Both the position numbers and the translations under genes were made by a program. Below, piece by piece: positions 33,238-40,901 of a DNA stretch of 64,000 nucleotides. The stretch is from the NCBI GenBank assembly GCA_038046785.1, contig JBBSVM010000001.1:1-64000 (forward strand). The letters run 5' to 3'. How positions within the stretch are numbered: the stretch's first letter is position 1; the number at the start of each line of letters is the position of its first letter. A model generated the notes under the pieces. That model was not told where the DNA came from. It saw nothing but the letters and a program-made list of their open reading frames with translations, and ran no database searches. Source of the stretch: JAHFTW01 sp038046785. Lineage in GTDB: Archaea > Thermoplasmatota > E2 > JACPAO01 > JAHFTW01.

Positions 33238-33947
33238 GCGAACGCGTGCGCATCCCGCGCAGCCCCGTGGGCGGCCAACTCGTGTTGCTGGTTGCGGCCG
33301 GCGCGCTCGAAGGACTCCTCCTCGCCAACGGGCCGTTCCTGAATGAGTACGCGGCGGTGCGCCTCGGGCCGCGCGGCGCCTTCGTCAACATCGTCCTCCT
33401 CTCCGCCCTCAGCCTGGCCGCCTTCGGCGCCCTCGCCGCGACAATGCGCTGGGCCCGCATGGCGTTCCTCGCCGTTCTCGCCGCCGCCGTCACCTGGAGC
33501 CTCGCCCGCTCCAGCCTCCACCCGTGGTGGCTCTTCAGCTCCGAGCAGATCGTCGTGCACAGCCCGCCAAACGGGGCCACCATCGCAGCGCACGTCTTCG
33601 CCCTCGCCCTCGCCTGCGCGGCGACCCTGCTCGACGCCCTTGCCGCCCACCGCCTTGCCGCCCGCCGCGAGGGGATGCCGGAACGGGAAATGCGCGCGCA
33701 GAGCCGCCGCCTTGCCGCCGCCGGGTTCTCTCTCCTCGTGGTCGCCTCCGTGCTGACGCTTGTTCTGCCCGCGGCGCTCGACTCGTTGGCCGGAACCCTG
33801 CAAGGTGCGGTCTCAGGCTCAGCGACGCTTGTCCTGCTGGGCGGCTCCGCCCTGACGCTCGCGCTCGGGCTCGGACTCCTGGTGGTGCGCCCGCAAGTCG
33901 AACGCACCGCAAACCTCGAAACGAAAAGTGGGGACGCGGAGATTTGA
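33234..33947 (+). CDS. polytopic membrane protein, last gene of the MoxR/DUF58 operon
   Basis: 237 residues with about six hydrophobic helices (near residues 15-33, 48-66, 70-90, 115-135, 163-185 and 196-218). It overlaps the DUF58 stop (ATGA). The final residues (TKSGDAEI) and the stop codon are encoded by a 21-bp copy of the adjacent tRNA-Met 3' end, so the original C-terminus may have been replaced. Function unknown. Confidence 0.7.
   Translation: MSERVRIPRSPVGGQLVLLVAAGALEGLLLANGPFLNEYAAVRLGPRGAFVNIVLLSALSLAAFGALAATMRWARMAFLAVLAAAVTWSLARSSLHPWWLFSSEQIVVHSPPNGATIAAHVFALALACAATLLDALAAHRLAARREGMPEREMRAQSRRLAAAGFSLLVVASVLTLVLPAALDSLAGTLQGAVSGSATLVLLGGSALTLALGLGLLVVRPQVERTANLETKSGDAEI
33927..33947. 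repeat. direct repeat of the tRNA-Met 3' end (upstream copy)
   Basis: The 21-bp sequence at 33927-33947 (core tggggacgcggagattt) recurs exactly at 34029-34049, where it is the 3' acceptor/T-arm end of tRNA-Met plus two flanking bases. Copies are 102 bp apart. This is the layout left by site-specific recombination at a tRNA 3' end, or by decay of a tandem tRNA copy. Confidence 0.8.
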
Positions 33948-33977
33948 CCTTCGTCGCCGGCAAGCCGGCGCCGAAGG
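33948..33977. terminator. strong hairpin downstream of the MoxR/DUF58 operon
   Basis: Starting directly after the TGA of the last operon gene, 14-nt arms (ccttcgtcgccggc and its near complement) pair at 13 of 14 positions around a 2-nt loop. There is no T-run, so it is not a classical terminator; it could protect the mRNA 3' end or separate the operon from the oppositely oriented tRNA genes. Confidence 0.5.
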
Positions 33978-34030
33978 ATTCCTTCGCGCTCGGCAAACTC
34001 CGCGTCACCCCTGGCTCGCTTTGCTTGCAG

Positions 34031-34104
34031 TGGGGACGCGGAGATTTGAACTCCGGACCTGGGCATTATGAGTGCCCCGCCCTAACCAGCTAGGCCACGT
34101 CCCC
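34031..34104 (-). tRNA. tRNA-Met (anticodon CAU), probably elongator
   Basis: A complete cloverleaf of 74 nt on the minus strand. Acceptor GGGGACG pairs with CGTCCCC, with discriminator A; anticodon stem GGGCA/TGCCC closes the loop CTCATAA (anticodon CAT); T-arm CGGAG/CTCCG with loop TTCAAAT. No CCA is encoded, no intron. The acceptor is not the AGC-type start of archaeal initiators. A tRNA-Ile(CAU) modified at C34 cannot be wholly excluded from sequence alone. Confidence 0.88.
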
Positions 34105-34168
34105 GTAGAGCAAAACAACGGACGACTCGACCCGGTGACCGGGCCGCGGCCGACCGGGCTTTGCTTAG

Positions 34169-34241
34169 TGGAGTGGCGGGGATTTGAACCCCGGGCCTCG
34201 TCCATGCCAAGGACGCGATCTTCCAGCTGATCTACCACCCC
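34169..34241 (-). tRNA. tRNA-Ala (anticodon GGC)
   Basis: 73-nt cloverleaf on the minus strand. Acceptor GGGGTGG pairs with CCACTCC and contains the G3-U70 wobble that is the alanine identity element. Anticodon stem GTCCT/GGAC-type closes a loop with GGC; T-arm GGGG/CCCC with loop TTCAAAT. No CCA, no intron. It lies 64 bp upstream of tRNA-Met in the same direction; the two 3' trailers share AAGCAAAG. Confidence 0.92.
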
Positions 34242-34404
34242 AAACTGCGGGCAAATTGGGGCGGTGAAACGCCGCGAGCCGCTGCGCGACTCGCGGCCAC
34301 CTGCCGCCCCGTTTTGCGGTCGCGCGCTCCAGAGGAGCCCGCGGGCAACGCGGCGACAAAGCCGGGGTATAAGAGTTGAATGGAACGCTGCGTTGAACGC
34401 GCGG

Positions 34405-35193
34405 CTACTTGAACGGGTTCTTGGGCGGGCCGCGCAACTGGGTGAGGGTGCGGACGACGAACAGCAGGCCGACCAGGTTCAGGGCGGTGAGGACGAGGAG
34501 GAGGCCGTCGAGGACGCGCCAGCCCGACTCGTTGGCCTGGACAATGGATGACCCGGAGCTGCTCGCCGGCGTCGGCGTGTCGTCGCTCGCGAAGGGGCCT
34601 GGCGTGATGCGCAGGTCGCCGGGGCTGACGCGGCCGGAGCCGCTGGTGAACGATTCGGCGTCCAGGAAGAGCCCGCCGCTCGTCGTGACCGCAAGCGAGC
34701 GGCTGTTGCCTGCGGGGGCCGTCAACTGCTGGCCAATCAGGGCATCGCCGGCGGCAAGGTAGGTTGGAGACCCCGTGGAGAACTGCACGTCCCACGCGGT
34801 GGCCGTCTGGGAATTGTCCAGGTCCGCAATCCAAACCGACGTGGCGCGGGCGAACCATCCCGGAGTCGCCGTCAGCAGCCGGCCCACGTCGCGGTTCGTG
34901 ACGTCCACTCGGGTGCCCGCCGCGTAGGAACCGAACGGGGCGAGGCGGATGTCGCCATAGCTCACGGAGTTGGAGCCGTCCAGGTCCACGTAGATGGGCT
35001 CGGTCGGCGCGACGTTGTCGAGGCGGCCGTTGCCGTTGGCGTCTGCGAACGCGAACGGAGCGCGAACGGTGCTCAGGCTGCCGTTGATGTCCGCGTCGTT
35101 GCCCGCGACTTCGGAGAGGAACGGAGCGGCCGCAGTGGCGGGAAGCAGTGCGACAACGGCGAGGGCGACGAGAAGGGCGAACGGTCGGGCCAT
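34405..35193 (-). CDS. secreted, C-terminally anchored protein with dockerin/EF-hand-like motifs
   Basis: 262 residues. Signal peptide MARPFALLVALAVVALLPA (cleavage near ATAAA), then an exported domain with calcium-loop-like repeats: FADANGNGRLDN, YVDLDGSNSVSYGDIRL and GRVSPGDLRI. After a Ser/Thr/Pro-rich linker, the C-terminus has a membrane helix (LDGLLLVLTALNLVGLLFVV) and a short basic tail. The DxDG...VSxGDxRL motif is shared with the large transglutaminase-like protein in this window. The frame is open upstream, but the signal peptide fixes ATG 35193. Confidence 0.8.
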   Translation of the reverse strand: MARPFALLVALAVVALLPATAAAPFLSEVAGNDADINGSLSTVRAPFAFADANGNGRLDNVAPTEPIYVDLDGSNSVSYGDIRLAPFGSYAAGTRVDVTNRDVGRLLTATPGWFARATSVWIADLDNSQTATAWDVQFSTGSPTYLAAGDALIGQQLTAPAGNSRSLAVTTSGGLFLDAESFTSGSGRVSPGDLRITPGPFASDDTPTPASSSGSSIVQANESGWRVLDGLLLVLTALNLVGLLFVVRTLTQLRGPPKNPFK

Positions 35194-35320
35194 GCTGCAA
35201 GCAGGAAGCCCATCCGGAAAAGCCGCCCGGTTTCGTTCCGAAGGGCTGCGCCCTTTCGAATCTGCGCTCAAGTGCGGTCGCTGCGCCCCCCCACGACTCA
35301 ACATCCAAACCGTCGAAGGC

Positions 35321-35869
35321 TCAGAACAGCAGGCCGAGCGACGACAGCTCCGCCGTGATTTTGTCCACGGCATCCTCGGCGTCGGTCTTCTTGCGGGCGC
35401 CGGTGCAGACGAGCTTGCCGGAGCCGAAGATGAGGACGACGACCTTGGGGTCGCTGAGACGGTAGACGAGGCCGGGGAACTGCTCGGGCTCGTACTCGAC
35501 ATTCTCCAAGCCGAGGCCGATGGCGATGGCGTTGAGGTTCAGCTCGGCGCCGAGGTCGCTGGTGGCGACGATGTTCTGGATGGTGATCTCCGGCTCGTCG
35601 ATGGTCTTGAAGCCGTTGGCACGCAGCTGGTTGCAGACGATGCCGACGGCCGTGTGGACCTCTTCGATGGATTTGGCGCCAGTGCAGACAACCTTGCCGC
35701 TGCGGAAGATGAGGGCGGCCGTCTTGGGCTCGGGAACGCGGAAGACGAGGCCGGGGAACTGCTCGGGCTCGTACTCGGCGTTGCTGAACGTCGCGCTGAT
35801 GGCGTTCAGGTCGAGCTCTTCTCCGATGGAGGTGCTCGCGACGACGTTCTGGATGTGGATGACAGCCAT
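35321..35869 (-). CDS. tbp: TATA-box-binding protein
   Basis: The general transcription factor that binds box A and recruits TFB and RNA polymerase. 182 residues made of two direct repeats of ~90: IQNVVASTSIGEELDLNAIS ... EPEQFPGLVFRVPEPKTAAL ... SGKVVCTGAKS, and IQNIVATSDLGAELNLNAIA ... EPEQFPGLVYRLSDPKVVVL ... SGKLVCTGARK. The repeat halves are unusually similar. There is no acidic C-terminal tail. It has its own strong TATA box and a ggagga ribosome-binding site. Confidence 0.97.
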   Translation of the reverse strand: MAVIHIQNVVASTSIGEELDLNAISATFSNAEYEPEQFPGLVFRVPEPKTAALIFRSGKVVCTGAKSIEEVHTAVGIVCNQLRANGFKTIDEPEITIQNIVATSDLGAELNLNAIAIGLGLENVEYEPEQFPGLVYRLSDPKVVVLIFGSGKLVCTGARKKTDAEDAVDKITAELSSLGLLF

Positions 35870-35905
35870 GGTGGTCCTCCGACTTGCGTTTGGGACCGAA
35901 GGGCC

Positions 35906-35915
35906 ATATATAAAG
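35906..35915 (-). promoter_or_regulatory. TATA box of the tbp gene
   Basis: On the minus strand the sequence ctttatatat is a near-ideal archaeal box A, ~40 bp upstream of the tbp ATG. It predicts transcription start near 35885 and a ~15-nt leader containing the ggagga Shine-Dalgarno. The 35906-35960 region is strikingly AT-richer than its surroundings. Confidence 0.75.
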
Positions 35916-36073
35916 GTCGGACTCCCGGGGAAAACCGGTTCATATTCTCCTTAAGAGGCGGCCAACGTCCTTATCAAGCGGGAGTTTCGCCTGTTTTCCA
36001 GGGGAAGGGCGCATCGAGCGTTCCTTCACCCGACCCCCCGGCGCCCTTTTGTTGTGACCGCATCTGGTAGCAG

Positions 36074-36790
36074 ATGCGCGCCATGGACGAACCAGCCCTT
36101 GCGCAACCGCCCACCGCTCCCGACGACGGGGCGCCCGCCGCGGCGGGGCGAGCCATCGGGCGCACCGAGCTTCTGCGCGACCGCATCGTCGAGCACCTCA
36201 AGCGTGGCCCCGACTCCATCTCCGGCCTCGCCCGCACCCTCTCTGCGGGCCGTGAGGCACCCATCCATCGCCTGACGGTGGCTGGCTACCTGCAAGCGAT
36301 GGCGGAGGCGGGCCAGCTGCGCGAACTGGACCGGCCCCCCAGCAAACTCTACCAGCTCGCCAACCCGGAGAGCCACTGGTCGCTGCACCAACGCCTGCAC
36401 CGCCTTCTCCAGGACACCCCGCGCTCGGAGCGCGAACGGGTCCGCCACGCCGTCGCCGTCCTCCAGACGCTGCTGGGCCGCCCCATCTTCCAGGCCGAAC
36501 TCCTGCACGCCGGATTCTCCGCTCTGCCCGACGACCTGGAGCGCGTCATCGTCGGCGACGCCACCCGACGCCACTACCGCGACCTCTTCGGCCGCCGTTT
36601 GAGCCCCGACATCAAAGTTCCAGCTCGCGACCCGCTCCTCGCCCTCAAGCCAGAGGACCCGCTCTTGCGGTCGGAGGCTGTTCTGGAGCTGGTGCGCCGC
36701 CTCGCCGTGAAGGGAACCGGCGCCGACCATCTTGTTGCCGAGCGCCCGCCGGGTGCACAGCAGGTCTCCCTCGACTTGGGGGCGCCATGA
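36074..36790 (+). CDS. winged-helix protein, unknown
   Basis: 238 residues (ATG 36074; ATG 36083 is an alternative). Residues ~30-95 read as a winged helix-turn-helix (ELLRDRIVEHLKRGPDSISG, then a recognition-helix-like HRLTVAGYLQAMAEAGQLRE). The remaining ~140 residues are helical and charged without a known motif. No signal peptide or membrane segment. It overlaps the CCA-adding enzyme ATG by 4 bp, so a role in tRNA or RNA metabolism or its control is possible but inferred from position only. Confidence 0.7.
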   Translation: MRAMDEPALAQPPTAPDDGAPAAAGRAIGRTELLRDRIVEHLKRGPDSISGLARTLSAGREAPIHRLTVAGYLQAMAEAGQLRELDRPPSKLYQLANPESHWSLHQRLHRLLQDTPRSERERVRHAVAVLQTLLGRPIFQAELLHAGFSALPDDLERVIVGDATRRHYRDLFGRRLSPDIKVPARDPLLALKPEDPLLRSEAVLELVRRLAVKGTGADHLVAERPPGAQQVSLDLGAP

Positions 36791-38205
36791 CCGCCCACCC
36801 CGTCGCGGCCACCGACGCTGCCGCACGCGCCCAACTCGAGAGCCGCATCCTGGAGCGTCTCACCCCGACCACGCAAGAACAGCGTGACGTCGCGCGCGAC
36901 GTCGCGGATCTGCTTGCCGCCGCCGACCAGGCGCTTGCCGCCGCGCGCCTCTCCGGTCGCGCCACGATGCAGGGTTCCATCGCGAAAGGCACCTGGCTGG
37001 CTGGCGGCGGCGACCTTGACCTCTTCCTGCTGCTCGACCCCTCGGTCCCAACCGAAAAATTGGAAGGCGCTGCCCTCGCCGTCGGCGCAAAAATTCTCGA
37101 ATCGGCGCAGAAGCGCTACGCCCAGCATCCCTACCTCGTCGGCACGTTTCGCGGTCGCAGCGTCGACCTGGTTCCCGCCTACGCTGTCGCCTCCGCCGCA
37201 GCGAAAATGTCAGCCGTGGACCGCACGCCATTCCACACCACTTGGGTGACCAGCCGGCTCGACGACGCGGCACGCGCCCAGGTGCGGCTTGCCAAACGCT
37301 GGCTCAAAGGTGTCGGCGTGTACGGCGCCCAGACCGCAGTCGGGGGGTTCTCCGGGTACCTCGTTGAGGTGCTCATCGCCCACTTCGGCTCCTTCGCGCA
37401 TTTCCTGGACTGGCTGGCCGCAGAGGCCAAGCCGCGCCGCATCGTGAGCCCCACCGCGCAGGGCGCCAATCGGCTGGACCAGGTGAACGACGAGGTGAGC
37501 CCGCTCGTCGTGGTGGACCCGGTGGACCCCGCCCGCAACTGCTCCGCCGCCGTCACCGTCGAGACCTTGGCCCTTGCCTGCGAGGCGGCGCGCAGCTACA
37601 TCGCCAACCCGCAGGAGCGCTTTTTCTTCCCCGCTCCGCCGCACAGCGTTCCGGCCGCCACTCTCCACGCCCACCAGCAACGCGTCGGCGAATCGTGGCA
37701 GGCCCTTCTTCTGCGTCCGCGCACCGACCGGCTTGACATCGTTTTCCCGCAATTCCAGAAAGCGGCCCGCGCCATCGCCGCCCACCTCGAAACGGAGGGG
37801 TTCCCACTCGTCCGCCTGCGCAGCCACGCCGATGAAGCGAGTCCGGCAGTCCTGCTGGAGTGGGTCACCAAGGCGGTGGAGCTGCCCGAACGCCGCATCC
37901 ACAAAGGGCCGCCAGCCGTCGTCCCCGCCAACGCGGCACGATTTGCCGCCAAGTACACCAACCATCCTGACGCCCTCGGCCCGGTCACGACGGGGGAGGA
38001 TGACCGCGTCCAGGTCGAATTGGCGATTCGTCACCGCAGCGCATTCCGGCGCCTTGCCGCCGACCTTGCCTCTTTGCAGTTGGGCCGCCATGTCACCGAT
38101 GCGTTGGGCGACGCCCGGCACTGGAGCGACCCCGCCGAGGCGACCCCCGATTGGGCCGCCGCCGTCGCCGACACCATCCTCGACCGTCGCCCCTGGCAGC
38201 GCTAA
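36787..38205 (+). CDS. cca: CCA-adding enzyme (archaeal class I tRNA nucleotidyltransferase)
   Basis: Adds CCA to tRNA 3' ends without a nucleic-acid template; both tRNA genes in this window lack an encoded CCA. 472 residues with the nucleotidyltransferase motif GSIAKGTWLAGGGDLDLFLL (the two Asp that bind metal) near residues 59-78, a third acidic position in FRGRSVDLVPAYAV, and the archaeal central and tail domains (TQTAVGGFSGYLVEVLIAHF-like helix). The stop overlaps the following ATG (TAATG). Confidence 0.95.
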   Translation: MTAHPVAATDAAARAQLESRILERLTPTTQEQRDVARDVADLLAAADQALAAARLSGRATMQGSIAKGTWLAGGGDLDLFLLLDPSVPTEKLEGAALAVGAKILESAQKRYAQHPYLVGTFRGRSVDLVPAYAVASAAAKMSAVDRTPFHTTWVTSRLDDAARAQVRLAKRWLKGVGVYGAQTAVGGFSGYLVEVLIAHFGSFAHFLDWLAAEAKPRRIVSPTAQGANRLDQVNDEVSPLVVVDPVDPARNCSAAVTVETLALACEAARSYIANPQERFFFPAPPHSVPAATLHAHQQRVGESWQALLLRPRTDRLDIVFPQFQKAARAIAAHLETEGFPLVRLRSHADEASPAVLLEWVTKAVELPERRIHKGPPAVVPANAARFAAKYTNHPDALGPVTTGEDDRVQVELAIRHRSAFRRLAADLASLQLGRHVTDALGDARHWSDPAEATPDWAAAVADTILDRRPWQR

Positions 38206-39044
38206 TGTCGCTCCATCTCGTTGGCTACTCGGAACGGGGCGGGCCCCATCTTGTGGCAACGGGGGCCGAAGGCGTGGTGGACCTGCCCATCGCTGGCCCG
38301 TTCGCGTGGCGCGCCTCCGCCGTGCGCTGGTGCACCGGACGATGGTCCGATGCCGGCCACGTTGCCTGCCCGACGATGGAGGTCGTGGGAGACGAAGGGC
38401 AATGCCTGCCCTGCTCCGGCCTGGAGCATCCCGAGTGCGTGTTTGAGCCGCTGTGCCAGAACAATCCCGCGAGCTGTCTCTGCGTCGGGACCTTCAAGGG
38501 CGTCGAGCATGTCGTCTACCTCGCCTTCCACGGCATCCTCCCCAAGGTCGGCATGACGCAGGCGCGCCGCGTCGAGCGTCGGCTGCGCGAGCAGGGAGCG
38601 GACGCCTACTTCGTCGTGCAGGGCGGCCTCGACCGGCCCGGCGCCCGCCTTCTCGAACGTTCCATCCGACTTCTGCACAAGGTTCCCGAGCACCGCAACC
38701 ACCACGAGACGCTGCCGCAACTGGCCCGCCCGGTCGCCTGGCCGACCATCCTGGAGCGCGCCGCGGCGTGGCGCATCCGACTTGCCGAACACGAGCCCGG
38801 GCTACTTGCCACCATCGAGGACTACCCGGTGGCGCAACCGCTGCCCGCGCGCCCCCGTCGCGTCACGAGTTGGGGTCTGCACGCGGGCACTTGGCTCGGC
38901 GCGAAAGGATCCCATCTCTTCTACCAAGAAGCGCCGCGAGCGGGGAAGCTCGCAGTCGGCCCCTCCATTGCGGCCCTCAAGATGCGCGACCTAGTCGGAC
39001 GTCGCATCGAACATTCCGACGCGCGCGCTGACGAACCGGCTTAG
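38205..39044 (+). CDS. DUF2797-family protein
   Basis: 279 residues. An N-terminal beta-rich part is followed by a cysteine cluster (ECLPCSG-type CLPCSG, then ECVFEPLC and SCLC) that probably binds zinc, then the family core VVYLAFHGILPKVGMTQARR, which has a GIY-YIG-like look (Tyr, Lys-Val-Gly, Thr, Arg-Arg-Leu). DUF2797 proteins occur in archaea and some bacteria with no established reaction. Translationally coupled to cca by the TAATG overlap, which hints at RNA-related work. Its stop overlaps the end of the convergent gene. Confidence 0.85.
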   Translation: MSLHLVGYSERGGPHLVATGAEGVVDLPIAGPFAWRASAVRWCTGRWSDAGHVACPTMEVVGDEGQCLPCSGLEHPECVFEPLCQNNPASCLCVGTFKGVEHVVYLAFHGILPKVGMTQARRVERRLREQGADAYFVVQGGLDRPGARLLERSIRLLHKVPEHRNHHETLPQLARPVAWPTILERAAAWRIRLAEHEPGLLATIEDYPVAQPLPARPRRVTSWGLHAGTWLGAKGSHLFYQEAPRAGKLAVGPSIAALKMRDLVGRRIEHSDARADEPA

Positions 39045-39793
39045 CGTTCCACAAGGTTGCGCCGGCGCACGGTGGCGACGGCGGCGAGAGCGAGCAAACC
39101 GGCCAGAAGGCCGCCCGCCGGAGCGTCGCGGGAGCTTGCCGCGTCAGGCGTCACGAGGCTCGAGGCGTCGAAGCGGAAATCCTCGGTGCCGAAGCCCTCC
39201 TTGAAGTAGGGCTCGTTGGCGGTGGTCTTGACCTTGAGAAGGAGCGTTGCGCGGCCGTCCTTCGCCTCGACACGGGCGAGCTCGTCCGCCGTCGGGGTCC
39301 CCTCATTCCGGATGGTGATGGTGACGTCGCGCTCGTACCAGTAGAAGAGAACCTGGTTGCCGTTCTGCTCCTCGACGCGATGGTTGGCGGGATCCAGCAT
39401 GTCGGCGATGCCAATCTCCAGCGTCTTGGGCTCAATGGAGATGGGCAGCCACTTGTGGTTGCTTGCGACGCCGGCGAAGGAAACTTGAATCGGGGTCTGC
39501 GGGTTGAACGGGTAGGTGGCGTCCTCGGAAATCTTCCAATAGTACTGGAAGAGCCCCTTGAACGTGGCGGACTCGCCGGGCGCCGGCACGATGGCGCAGT
39601 CGCTCAGGTCCGGCTTGCGGCAGGGCTTCTTGTCCTCCATCTGCAGGTTGACGAAGGCAGAGATGTAGCCGCAGGGCGGGCCAGCACAGGCGTCGCTTGC
39701 CGGAACAACGACCGAATCCTCCAAGGCCGCCTGGGCCGGAGTGGCCAAGACTGTCAAAAGGAGGGCAGCCGCGAGGCAGACAATCCAACGCAT
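39041..39793 (-). CDS. secreted, C-terminally anchored protein
   Basis: 250 residues from ATG 39793: signal peptide MRWIVCLAAALLLTVLA (cleavage near TPAQA), an exported beta-rich domain with cysteines early on (ACAGPPCG, KKPCRKPDLSDC), and a C-terminus DAPAGGLLAGLLALAAVATV followed by RRRNLVER. That end, a single helix followed by an Arg cluster, resembles the PGF-CTERM-type surface anchors processed by archaeosortases, though the exact signature is not matched. Function unknown. Confidence 0.75.
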   Translation of the reverse strand: MRWIVCLAAALLLTVLATPAQAALEDSVVVPASDACAGPPCGYISAFVNLQMEDKKPCRKPDLSDCAIVPAPGESATFKGLFQYYWKISEDATYPFNPQTPIQVSFAGVASNHKWLPISIEPKTLEIGIADMLDPANHRVEEQNGNQVLFYWYERDVTITIRNEGTPTADELARVEAKDGRATLLLKVKTTANEPYFKEGFGTEDFRFDASSLVTPDAASSRDAPAGGLLAGLLALAAVATVRRRNLVER

Positions 39794-39980
39794 GGCTACC
39801 CATCCGGGCACGTGTCGCTTAAACGTTGTGGGGTGGGCCGAATTTCAGCCCCGCGCCAGCCAACCGCGGATTTCGCGGATTGCCCAGAACCCCGCTCTCC
39901 GCTCAGCACGCGGTTCGCTTGGCGAAATCTCTCGCGAAACCCTAAGTGCGCGGCGAGGCCTGGGGAGTTCGTGAAGCACG

Positions 39981-40823
39981 TTGACCGAACTCACTTTTCT
40001 GGGGACCGGCGGAGGCCGGTTCACCACCATCAGCCAGCTTAGGCAGACCGGCGGACTCTACCTGCGCGACCGCGGGCTGCGCGCCAACATCGACCCGGGG
40101 CCCGGCGCCCTGCTGCACATGCACCGCTACGGCCTCGACCCGACGCTCACGGACGCGGTGCTGGTGACGCACGCCCACCCGGACCACTGGACCGACGCCG
40201 CGATCCTGCTTGAGGGCATCACGCGAGGCGGCATCGACCGCAAGGGCACCCTCGTCGCCCCGCGCTCCGTCCTGCGCGGCACCCATGCCGAGGGCCACTC
40301 CATCGGACCGGTTGTCACGAAGTACCACCAGCAGATGATGGCGAACTGCCACGAGGTGGCGGCGGGCCAGAGCGTCAGCCTGGAGGGCATGTACAGTGTC
40401 ACGGCGACGAAGCAGATTCACAGCGACCCGGACACGGTCGGCTTCAAGATTGGGCTCACGCACGGGCAGTTCAGCTACATCCCCGACGGCATCTACTTCG
40501 ACGGCCTCGCGGACCAGCACCAAGGCAGCCGCATGGTGGTGTGCCAGATGACGCGCGGCGGTTCGGAGCGCATCCCGCACCACATGTGCACCGATGATGT
40601 CGAGCGGCTCGCCGACCAGATTCGGCCGCGCCTCCTGCTGCTCACGCACTTCGGTTACAAGACGCTCAAGGAGGGCGACCCCGGCCAGTGGGCAGCCCGC
40701 ATCACCGAGCGCACCGGCGTCCCCACCGTGGCGGCGCGCGACGGCCTGCGCGTCACCATGGGTTCGGAGTTCCAGATGGAGTTCCTTGACAAACCGGCAG
40801 CTCCCCTCGTCGCGCACGGCTGA
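39981..40823 (+). CDS. MBL-fold metal-dependent hydrolase
   Basis: 280 residues from TTG 39981. Metallo-beta-lactamase fold: ELTFLGTGGGRFTTISQ at the start, LVTHAHPDHWTD (the HxHxDH zinc motif), a further metal His in SDPDTVGFKIG-region ATKQIHSDPD, and LLTHFGYKTL near the end. It resembles RNase Z/arylsulfatase-like MBL proteins, but lacks an exosite insertion that would assign tRNA 3' processing. The gap upstream (39794-39980) contains a degenerate stretch of the CGGATT-type repeat. Confidence 0.85.
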   Translation: MTELTFLGTGGGRFTTISQLRQTGGLYLRDRGLRANIDPGPGALLHMHRYGLDPTLTDAVLVTHAHPDHWTDAAILLEGITRGGIDRKGTLVAPRSVLRGTHAEGHSIGPVVTKYHQQMMANCHEVAAGQSVSLEGMYSVTATKQIHSDPDTVGFKIGLTHGQFSYIPDGIYFDGLADQHQGSRMVVCQMTRGGSERIPHHMCTDDVERLADQIRPRLLLLTHFGYKTLKEGDPGQWAARITERTGVPTVAARDGLRVTMGSEFQMEFLDKPAAPLVAHG

Positions 40824-40901
40824 ATCCTCGGCACAGCGACCCGCCGCCCCGCCAGACGCCCGGTCGGCAAGGGTTATGCCCAACCGGTCTGCTCCATCGG
40901 C

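Noticed and set aside
33948..34028. A second, degenerate tRNA gene between the two 21-bp copies
   Set aside because: Only the tRNA 3' end is repeated; the rest is a hairpin and unrelated sequence, with no anticodon or D arm.
39862..39945. Further inverted-repeat copy in the gap before the MBL gene
   Set aside because: ccgcggatttcgcggattg resembles the unit, but the two arms align only with gaps, so I did not call it as an element.
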